DNA of 26,480 nucleotides from the NCBI GenBank assembly GCA_964553705.1, contig CAZKKV010000012.1:1-26480 (forward strand), read 5' to 3'. Within the stretch, counting starts at the first letter, position 1, and every line of letters starts with the position of its first letter. The notes beneath the pieces were generated by a model that worked only from the letters and a program-made list of their open reading frames with translations, was not told the origin of the DNA and made no database searches. The stretch is from CAYXNZ01 sp964553705 (GTDB lineage Bacteria; Patescibacteriota; Patescibacteriia; Patescibacteriales; GWC2-42-12). Below are positions 20,826-26,480 of this stretch, one piece after another. The translations under genes were made by a program, and so were the position numbers.

Positions 20826-20914
20826 AGATAAAGATAGATTTTTATTAAATTTGAGTTATTTCTTATCTGACATCGGGAACAGATAATACCCGTATCTATT
20901 GGGTTTTTTATTTT
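20826..20914 (+). promoter_or_regulatory. Structured leader with alternative pairings and terminator-like end
   Basis: TTATCTG (20863-20869) pairs perfectly with CAGATAA (20880-20886) around a 10-base loop. CGGG in that loop (20874-20877) can pair with CCCG (20889-20892), which would make a pseudoknot. The same CCCG can instead pair with TGGG in ACCCG (20888-20892) / TGGGT (20900-20904), followed by six T, an A and four T: a weak intrinsic terminator. AGATAA at 20826-20831 is a further competitor for TTATCT. This may be only the tatD terminator, or a switch for the ATP synthase operon. Confidence 0.45.
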
Positions 20915-20939
20915 GTTTAAGTATTTTTAATGTCTTAAT

Positions 20940-21236
20940 ATGGTAGAAAAAAAATTGTCAAATCAAGAAGTTGACAAAAAGGAAAAAGACAAGAAATTTG
21001 CTTGGTGGCAACCAGCAGTAAAAATGTCTTTGAGGTTTTCAGGTTGGATTGTTTTTCCAGTCTTGATAGCTATGTTTTTGGGTCATTGGCTTGACGATAA
21101 ATATAATACCGAACCGTGGATGTTTTTGATTGTCATTGGCTTAGCTTTTATAATTTCAATGATTGGGTTAATCAAAAGCGCGACAAAGGAGTTTGATAAA
21201 ATAAGCCCTAATAATTCTGAAAAGGATAAATCTTAA
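20940..21236 (+). CDS. atpZ: AtpZ/AtpI-like ATP synthase accessory membrane protein
   Basis: 98 residues. A charged N-terminus (to about 25) precedes two membrane helices (about 35-50 and 60-80). The motif 'slrFSGWIVFPVLIAMFLGHWLDdKYNTEPWMFLIVIGLAFI' matches the AtpZ/'putative F0F1-ATPase subunit' family (PF09527-like). These proteins sit at the head of atp operons and are implicated in cation uptake or assembly of the c ring. The position directly before atpB supports the call. The stop leaves one base before the atpB ATG. Confidence 0.85.
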   Translation: MVEKKLSNQEVDKKEKDKKFAWWQPAVKMSLRFSGWIVFPVLIAMFLGHWLDDKYNTEPWMFLIVIGLAFIISMIGLIKSATKEFDKISPNNSEKDKS

Positions 21237-21237
21237 T

Positions 21238-22071
21238 ATGTCTAATCAACCAGCAGAAACATACAGTGAAATTAGTCACGATCATAGTATTTATGCCGAA
21301 AACATTTTTACTATTGGTAATTTTCCAGTCACGAATGCATTATTAAATTCATGGCTAGCGGTGTTTATAATTGTTATTATTGGTTTATTTTTACGATCAA
21401 GAATCAGGATGATTCCTCGAGGTTTACAAAATTTTATGGAATTCATTGTAGAGTCTTTGGTCGATTTGTTTGATTCCGTTACTGGATCAAGGGAAAAAAC
21501 ATATAAGTTTTTCCCTTTTGTTTTTTCTTTTTTTATTTTTATTTTAATAAATAATTGGCTTGGTCTTTTACCAGGCATTGGTTCAATCGGGCAAATAGTG
21601 TCTGAACATGGATACCAAGCTTTTATTCCTTTTTTTCGATCCGGTACGGCAGATTTGAACACAACATTGTCATTAGCAATTATTGGTGTTGTTGCCAGTC
21701 ATATTATTGGAGTTCTTTCAATAGGAATTTGGAAACATTTAAATAAATTTATCAATATTAAAGCGTTATTAGAAATTCCGAAAAAAGTTAAAGAAGATCC
21801 AATGATTTTAATGATAAATCCAATTAAATTTTTGGTTGGTTTCATGGAAATAATCAGCGAATTAGCAAAGGTTGTTAGTCTGTCTTTTCGTCTTTTTGGT
21901 AACGTATTCGCTGGGGAAGTTTTAATCGCTTCTATGTCGGCTATTTTGGCTTTTGGTCTGCCTCTGCCGTTTATGTTTTTAGAAGTTATGATTGGTTTGA
22001 TTCAGGCATTAGTCTTTTCCATGTTAATTCTGTCTTACTTATCAATGGCCACAATAGCAGAAGAACATTAA
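21238..22071 (+). CDS. atpB: ATP synthase F0 subunit a
   Basis: 277 residues, about five to six membrane helices. It forms the proton half-channels against the c ring. The essential arginine is R218 in 'SLSFRLFGNVFAGEVL', and Q256 lies on the following helix ('GLIQALVFSMLILSYLSMA'). The first helix 'FPVTNALLNSWLAVFIIVIIG' and 'NNWLGLLPGIGSIG' are typical of family members. 'INPIKFLVGFMEIISELAKVVSLS' precedes the Arg. A short AAGGA lies 11 bases before the start and is a weak Shine-Dalgarno at best. Confidence 0.97.
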   Translation: MSNQPAETYSEISHDHSIYAENIFTIGNFPVTNALLNSWLAVFIIVIIGLFLRSRIRMIPRGLQNFMEFIVESLVDLFDSVTGSREKTYKFFPFVFSFFIFILINNWLGLLPGIGSIGQIVSEHGYQAFIPFFRSGTADLNTTLSLAIIGVVASHIIGVLSIGIWKHLNKFINIKALLEIPKKVKEDPMILMINPIKFLVGFMEIISELAKVVSLSFRLFGNVFAGEVLIASMSAILAFGLPLPFMFLEVMIGLIQALVFSMLILSYLSMATIAEEH

Positions 22072-22113
22072 TCTTTATTTTTTTATACATAATTCATTAA
22101 TTAATAAAAAATT

Positions 22114-22332
22114 ATGGAAATCGGACTTATTATGATAGCTAAAGCCCTAGCCATTGGTTTAGGCGCAATCGGACCTGGAATTGGTGTTGGTATTATTGGC
22201 GGAAAAGCCATGGAGGCGATTGGTAGAAATCCAGAAGCATCAGGAAAAATTTTGGCAACCATGCTTTTGGCCATAGCTTTTGCGGAAGCTATCGCTATTT
22301 ACGCTTTAGTTATTTCATTTAGCATTAATTAG
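22114..22332 (+). CDS. atpE: ATP synthase F0 subunit c
   Basis: 72 residues, a helical hairpin. Helix 1 has the glycine ladder 'GLGAIGPGIGVGIIGGKAMEAIGRNPE' (15-41), including the conserved RNPE loop that contacts the rotor shaft. Helix 2 carries the ion-binding carboxylate E58 (LLAIAFAEAIAIY). Helix 1 lacks the glutamine, and helix 2 the Ser/Thr after the Glu, that mark sodium-binding c rings, so proton specificity is inferred. The 75-base gap to atpF holds a strong hairpin. This gene must be made in many copies per enzyme. Confidence 0.97.
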   Translation: MEIGLIMIAKALAIGLGAIGPGIGVGIIGGKAMEAIGRNPEASGKILATMLLAIAFAEAIAIYALVISFSIN

Positions 22333-22351
22333 TTTAGTAGTAATTTTACCA

Positions 22352-22380
22352 ACTATTCCGGAATTAGTTTCTGGAGTAGT
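22352..22380 (+). other. Strong intercistronic hairpin between atpE and atpF
   Basis: ACTATTCCGGAA (22352-22363) pairs with TTCTGGAGTAGT (22369-22380) over 12 bp, with two G-U wobbles and a five-base loop. No T tract follows, so it is not a terminator. It may protect the 3' end of the atpE message or mark a processing site. Confidence 0.7.
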
Positions 22381-22407
22381 AGCAAGATTATTAAATAAAA
22401 ATTTTAT

Positions 22408-22905
22408 ATGGATACCATCATAGAGTCTTTTCACATTGATTTTAAATTGTTGGTCGCCCAGGCAGTTAATTTTTTAATTGTATTCTTAGTTTTGTATTAT
22501 TTTGTTTTTAAACCATTAGTTAAGATTATGGAAGAGCGAACTAAAAAAATTACCAAAAGCATGGATGATGTTAAAAAAATTGAAGAAAAATTAGTTAATA
22601 CCAACGACGACTATAAGAAAAAAATGGGAGAGGCAAAAAAAGAGGCAAGTGTTATTCTGGAAAAAGCTAGTCGTGATTCTGAGGATAAAAAAAAGGAAAT
22701 GATAGCAAAAGCAAAAGAAGAAATAGGTCAAATAATTAATCAAGAAAAAGAAAAAATGCAGTCAGACAAGGCTAAAACTTTGAAGGAAATAAAGAAGGAA
22801 ATAGTTGACTTAGTGGCGGCAGCGGCAGAAAAAGTCATCGGTGAGAAAATTAACAATAAAAATGACCAGGAAATAATAAAAAAAATTGCAAAAGATATTA
22901 ATTAG
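22408..22905 (+). CDS. atpF: ATP synthase F0 subunit b
   Basis: 165 residues, the peripheral stalk. One N-terminal membrane helix (about 12-37, 'FKLLVAQAVNFLIVFLVLYYFVF') precedes the usual 'kPlvkimEeRtkkI' and a long charged helix up to about 150 (coiled-coil dimer). 'VAAAAEKVIGEKIN' near the end is the conserved contact with the delta subunit. Length is normal. It is preceded by the atpE-atpF hairpin and followed by atpH after a 5-base gap. Confidence 0.95.
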   Translation: MDTIIESFHIDFKLLVAQAVNFLIVFLVLYYFVFKPLVKIMEERTKKITKSMDDVKKIEEKLVNTNDDYKKKMGEAKKEASVILEKASRDSEDKKKEMIAKAKEEIGQIINQEKEKMQSDKAKTLKEIKKEIVDLVAAAAEKVIGEKINNKNDQEIIKKIAKDIN

Positions 22906-22910
22906 TGTTT

Positions 22911-23312
22911 ATGAAAATAACGATTAAACAATATTCTCAAGCTTTGTATGAAGCAACCGAAGGGAAAAAATCGGGAGAGATTAGTCAATTAATAAAAAAT
23001 TTTGTTAATATTTTAATTAATAATCGCGATTTAACTAAGGTTGAAGCGATTATCGGTTGTTTTGAAAAAATTTGTCTTCAGGAGGCAGGAATAATTGAAG
23101 CTGATATTATTACGGCCAGACAGCTAGATAAAACTATTATTAAATCTTTGGTAAATTATATTATCAAATTAACTGGCGCCAAAAATGTGATTGTGAATGA
23201 AAAAATTAATTCAGATATTTTAGGTGGAGTAATAATCAGGTACGGAGACAAAGTTATTGATGGTAGTATAAAAACAAGATTGGCGGAATTAAAAAATGAA
23301 ATAATTAAATAA
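22911..23312 (+). CDS. atpH: ATP synthase F1 subunit delta, short form
   Basis: 133 residues from the ATG at 22911. A GTG six bases upstream, overlapping the atpF stop, would add two residues. The N-terminus 'MKITIKQYSQALYEA' is the OSCP/delta signature, and the C-terminal 'LGGVIIRYGDKVIDGSIKTRLAEL' is the diagnostic strand-turn-helix. Typical delta subunits have about 175-180 residues. Here the central helical domain is about 45 residues shorter, so the stalk cap is reduced. It connects F1 alpha to the b subunits. The gap to atpA is 12 bases. Confidence 0.93.
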   Translation: MKITIKQYSQALYEATEGKKSGEISQLIKNFVNILINNRDLTKVEAIIGCFEKICLQEAGIIEADIITARQLDKTIIKSLVNYIIKLTGAKNVIVNEKINSDILGGVIIRYGDKVIDGSIKTRLAELKNEIIK

Positions 23313-23324
23313 TAATTTTATATT

Positions 23325-24863
23325 ATGAATAATACAAAAGATTTTATTGTTAAACAGTTAAGAGAGCAGATAGCTGGTTATGAGGCGAAGACGGAAGAAA
23401 AAACTGTTGGAAAAGTAATTGAAGTCGGTGATGGTATTGCCAGAATTTCTGGAATTTCTGACGCCATGATGTCAGAAATGCTTGAGTTTCAAACTGAAAC
23501 GGGAGTTGTTTGCGGCGTGGCACTTAATCTAGAAGAAGAAAGTGTTGGTGCTATTGTTTTGGGTGATTATAAGAGTATAAAGGAAGGCGATGAAGTAAAA
23601 TGTTTAAAGAAAATTTTAGAAGTACCTGTTGGCGAAGGGATAGTTGGGAGAGTTTTAGATCCTTTGGGGCAGACTATGGACGGCAAGGGCGAGATTGAAA
23701 ATGATGGATATTATCCGATAGAAAAAATTGCTCCAGGGGTAATGGCTCGTCAATCAGTATTTGAACCAGTGCAGACCGGAATAAAAGCCGTAGATTCGAT
23801 GATTCCGATAGGTCGGGGTCAGAGAGAATTAATTATTGGCGATAGACAAATTGGGAAATCAGCTATTGCTATAGACGCTATAATTAACCAAAAAGGTCAA
23901 AACATGAAATGTATTTATGTGGCGGTCGGACAAAAAGAATCAAAGGTTGCTAATATCGTAGCTAAACTAGAGGAAGAGGGCGCTATGAAGTATACGACAG
24001 TTGTTTTAGCCGGAGCTAGTAATTCAGCATCACTTCTCTATATTGCTCCTTATGCTGGTTGCGCTATGGCTGAATATTTTTTAGATAAAGGAGAAGACGT
24101 ATTGATAGTTTACGATGATTTAAGCAAGCATGCCGTCGCTTATCGAGAAATATCATTATTACTCCGAAGACCGCCAGGACGTGAAGCTTATCCCGGAGAT
24201 GTTTTCTATCTTCATTCCAGACTATTGGAAAGATCATGCAAATTAAACAAAGAAAATGGTGGAGGATCTATCACTGCTTTGCCGATAATTGAAACTCAAG
24301 CTGGCGATGTTTCAGCCTATATTCCGACAAACGTTATTTCAATTACTGATGGACAGATATATTTAGAGCCTGATTTATTTTATCAAGGGAATCGACCGGC
24401 AATTAACGCTGGTTTATCGGTTTCCCGCGTTGGTAGTTCAGCTCAGATTAAAGCCATGAAAAAAGTGGCAGGAAAATTAAGACTAGAAGCAGCTCAGTAT
24501 CGAGAATTAGCGGCTTTTGCTCAATTTGGTTCTGATTTGGACACTGAAACAAAAGCTAAATTAGAAAGAGGAAAAAGATTGATGGAAATTTTTAAACAGG
24601 ATCAATATCAACCCTTACCGGTAGCTAGTCAGGTGTTAATCTTTTTTGCCGTTACCCAAGGTTTATTGGATGACGTTTCGGTTGAAAAAATATATGAATT
24701 TGAGCAAGGTCTTTATAAATATGCCGATAATGCTGGAGCTGATATTTTGAAAGAAATTATTTCTAAGGGAGAATTAGACGAAAAATTAGAGAAAAAGATT
24801 GAAAAATTAATTAATGACTACAAAAGTACGTTAGATTATTTAATCAAAGAACAAGATGGCTAA
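23325..24863 (+). CDS. atpA: ATP synthase F1 subunit alpha
   Basis: 512 residues, full length. The order is beta-barrel domain (to about 95), nucleotide domain and C-terminal helices. The Walker A loop is GDRQIGKS (172-179) instead of the near-invariant GDRQTGKT, with two conservative exchanges. The Walker B-like strand 'DVLIVYDDLSKHAVAYR' and the catalytic-site arginine R368 (GLSVSRVGSS) are present, with 'RPPGREAYPGDVFYLHSRLLER' and 'QYRELAAFAQFGSDLD' as further signatures. It forms the alpha3beta3 head with AtpD. The last eight bases overlap atpG. Confidence 0.98.
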   Translation: MNNTKDFIVKQLREQIAGYEAKTEEKTVGKVIEVGDGIARISGISDAMMSEMLEFQTETGVVCGVALNLEEESVGAIVLGDYKSIKEGDEVKCLKKILEVPVGEGIVGRVLDPLGQTMDGKGEIENDGYYPIEKIAPGVMARQSVFEPVQTGIKAVDSMIPIGRGQRELIIGDRQIGKSAIAIDAIINQKGQNMKCIYVAVGQKESKVANIVAKLEEEGAMKYTTVVLAGASNSASLLYIAPYAGCAMAEYFLDKGEDVLIVYDDLSKHAVAYREISLLLRRPPGREAYPGDVFYLHSRLLERSCKLNKENGGGSITALPIIETQAGDVSAYIPTNVISITDGQIYLEPDLFYQGNRPAINAGLSVSRVGSSAQIKAMKKVAGKLRLEAAQYRELAAFAQFGSDLDTETKAKLERGKRLMEIFKQDQYQPLPVASQVLIFFAVTQGLLDDVSVEKIYEFEQGLYKYADNAGADILKEIISKGELDEKLEKKIEKLINDYKSTLDYLIKEQDG

Positions 24864-25827
24864 TACTAGAGACATACAACATAGAATAAAATCAATTGAT
24901 AGCACAAAAAAAATTACCAAAGCAATGGAAATGGTGGCAGCGGCTAAAATGAGAAAAGCAATAGAGACGGTTTTGAAAACCAGAACCTACGCTAATTTAA
25001 GTTGGGCAACAGTTTTGAATTTATCGCAAGCAGCTAGTAATAACGGTTTGGGCCTTCATCCGCTTTTATCAAAAAGAGACGATGTTAAAAATGTCGGAGT
25101 TGTTTTGATAACTTCAAATAGAGGTTTATGTGGCGGTTTTAATTCGGCGATAATGAATAAGATTCATAATTCAATAATCAAACATCAGCCAGACGAAAAA
25201 CAAAAAACCTTTAATCCGGAATTTATTCTAATAGGAAAAAAAGGTGCGGCGATTCGTAAATATTTTGGCTATAAAGTGGCGGCTGATTTTTCCAAGCCGG
25301 ACGTCACTGAAGAAATAAAAGAGGTTCTACCCATAGCAAAGATGGTGATTAAAGATTATTTAGAAGGTAAATATGATAAAATAATGGTTGCTTATACTGA
25401 TTTTATCAACGCTTCAAAGCAGGTACCGCGAGTAAAACAAATTTTACCGATTGATATTACAACTCAAGATGAATATTTAGGGATTGTTGGACAAAATCCC
25501 AATATCGGTTTGAATAAAGATTTTGTAGAAAAAAAACAGGAAAAATATTTAAAAGAGGGTAGCTTTTCAGAGTATTTGTTTGAGCCAAGCCCAGAAGAAG
25601 TATTAGACAAAATGTTACCTAGGCTGATTGAAGTTCAGTTGTTTCAAGCGTTATTGGAATCAAATGCTTCCGAGCATAGCGCGCGGATGTCAGCCATGCA
25701 TCAGGCAACTGATGCCGCCGATGACATGGCTAGTGAATTGACCTTAACTTATAATAAGGCTCGACAAGCAAGTATCACCGCTGAAATTGCTGAAATTTCA
25801 GCTGGAGCAAACGCTTTAGCTGATTAG
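24856..25827 (+). CDS. atpG: ATP synthase F1 subunit gamma with insertion
   Basis: 323 residues, about 30-40 more than typical. The N-terminal helix 'RDIQHRIKSIDSTKKITKAMEMVAAAKMRKA' and the C-terminal helix 'SEHSARMSAMHQATDAADDM...LTLTYNKARQASITAEIAEI' form the coiled-coil rotor shaft. 'VLITSNRGLCGGFNS' is the conserved Rossmann-like start. The extra residues (about 203-238, a charged stretch ending near 'YLFEPSPEEVL') lie in the globular middle near the region that contacts epsilon, which is outside the window. The start overlaps the end of atpA by eight bases, so translation is probably coupled. There is an 82-base gap before atpD. Confidence 0.97.
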   Translation: MANTRDIQHRIKSIDSTKKITKAMEMVAAAKMRKAIETVLKTRTYANLSWATVLNLSQAASNNGLGLHPLLSKRDDVKNVGVVLITSNRGLCGGFNSAIMNKIHNSIIKHQPDEKQKTFNPEFILIGKKGAAIRKYFGYKVAADFSKPDVTEEIKEVLPIAKMVIKDYLEGKYDKIMVAYTDFINASKQVPRVKQILPIDITTQDEYLGIVGQNPNIGLNKDFVEKKQEKYLKEGSFSEYLFEPSPEEVLDKMLPRLIEVQLFQALLESNASEHSARMSAMHQATDAADDMASELTLTYNKARQASITAEIAEISAGANALAD

Positions 25828-25909
25828 CTGTTTCTGAAAAGATAACTAGAGATGTAAAAATATTTTTATAAATAAAAAATATACCATAATTCATAAATTT
25901 AAAAATAAT

Positions 25910-26480
25910 ATGTCGGACAAAAAACAAAATATTGGAACTATAAAACAGGTTATTGGCGCTGTGGTTGACGTTGATTTTAAAGAAAAATTGCCTGAAATTT
26001 ATAATGCCTTAGAGGTTGAGAATAAGAATAGTAAATTAATTCTGGAGACGCAACAGCATACTGGATTAAATGTAGTTAGAACAATAGCTATGGGCTCAAC
26101 AGATGGACTAAAAAGGGGTGATAAAGTTATTGATACTGGTGCTGAAATAAGCGTACCGGTCGGCAATGAAACATTAGGCAGAATTTTTAATGTATTAGGC
26201 GAGCCAATCGACGGGAAACCAGCGCCAAAGACTAAGGAAAGATACCTTATCCATCGTGAACCGCCTAAATTTACTGAACAATCAACAAAGACGGAAATTT
26301 TAGAAACAGGGATTAAAGTTATTGATTTAATTTGCCCCATACCAAAAGGCGGGAAAGTCGGGATGTTTGGTGGCGCTGGTGTTGGTAAAACAGTAGTTAT
26401 TATGGAGCTTATCAATAATATTGCCAAACAACATGGTGGCTATTCAGTTTTTGCTGGAGTCGGAGAAAGAAGTCGTGAAG
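25910..26480 (+). CDS. atpD: ATP synthase F1 subunit beta, N-terminal part
   Basis: The frame is open from ATG 25910 to the window end (190 codons seen; about 465 expected). 'GTIKQVIGAVVDVDF' opens the beta-barrel domain and 'GRIFNVLGEPIDG' leads into the nucleotide domain. The catalytic Walker A loop is GGAGVGKT (154-161), followed by 'VFAGVGERSRE' with the conserved 'GERtRE' glutamate. The sequence is intact as far as it goes. atpC, if present, must lie to the right. No Shine-Dalgarno. Confidence 0.97.
   Translation, partial: MSDKKQNIGTIKQVIGAVVDVDFKEKLPEIYNALEVENKNSKLILETQQHTGLNVVRTIAMGSTDGLKRGDKVIDTGAEISVPVGNETLGRIFNVLGEPIDGKPAPKTKERYLIHREPPKFTEQSTKTEILETGIKVIDLICPIPKGGKVGMFGGAGVGKTVVIMELINNIAKQHGGYSVFAGVGERSRE

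Noticed and set aside
22310..22436. Open frame between atpE and atpF reading like a membrane helix (IPELVSGVVARLL)
   Set aside because: It has no start codon, begins just after a TAG in that frame and runs over the atpF start; T-rich DNA gives hydrophobic residues by chance. The hairpin explains the sequence better.
1..26480. UGA recoding as in some CPR lineages (Gracilibacteria-type code)
   Set aside because: TGA ends several genes at family-appropriate lengths (rsmI, the cysteine-repeat gene, the permease half at 1667), so it acts as a stop.
1..26480. CRISPR array, tRNA or rRNA genes, insertion sequences
   Set aside because: No regularly spaced direct repeats, no cloverleaf-like sequence in the gaps and no transposase-like ORF were found on either strand.

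Overview
The window is AT-rich bacterial DNA with every recognisable gene on the + strand, short intergenic gaps and the standard stop codons (TGA is used as a stop, so UGA is not recoded). Several traits suggest a Candidate Phyla Radiation (Patescibacteria) genome. Many small secreted or lipoprotein genes have no clear function. One protein ends in a duplicated 'kLSLGIS..D' domain that I associate with CPR surface proteins. Several enzymes and ATP synthase subunits are short or carry insertions, and almost no gene has a Shine-Dalgarno sequence. The rank below CPR cannot be read from the sequence.

Layout. 1-110: end of a DUF378-like membrane protein, then a terminator. 270-1126: mscL and a flavodoxin. 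1230-4001: a two-gene permease, a Gmad2-domain gene broken by a frameshift, and an M23 metallopeptidase. 4002-4298: a REP-like repeat and a structured leader. 4299-4847: an unknown soluble protein with the only strong Shine-Dalgarno of the window. 4947-7043: two tandem paralogous membrane proteins and a lipoprotein. 7138-7743: a minimal zincin metallopeptidase and a tiny lipoprotein. 7866-9536: a secreted cysteine-repeat protein that looks undescribed. 9595-12893: a membrane metallophosphoesterase and a secreted beta-helix/Ig-like surface protein. 12978-14461: a DUF389 membrane protein, a small membrane protein and a lipoprotein. 14572-20761: a large unknown membrane protein followed by housekeeping genes (rsmI, metG, cvpA-like, tsaC/Sua5-like, a 41-aa small ORF, tatD). 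20940 to the end: an F-type ATP synthase operon in the order atpZ-atpB-atpE-atpF-atpH-atpA-atpG-atpD, with atpD cut by the window edge.

Functionally, the left two thirds is mostly envelope biology: osmotic protection, cell-wall hydrolysis, and exported or anchored proteins of unknown role. The right third is translation, RNA modification and energy conversion. Promoters, where visible, have an extended -10 (TGN-TAWWAT). In three or four cases the -10 lies so close to the ATG that the mRNA should be leaderless, which fits the missing Shine-Dalgarno sequences.

The most interesting items are: the seven-fold C-x6-C-x-C repeat protein; the frameshifted Gmad2 gene, whose signal-peptide DNA resembles that of the neighbouring M23 gene; the leaderless promoter architecture with a single Shine-Dalgarno exception; a possible pseudoknot/terminator switch ahead of the ATP synthase operon; and a strong hairpin between atpE and atpF. 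No tRNA, rRNA, CRISPR array or insertion sequence was seen, and no gap longer than 300 bases lacks a gene.
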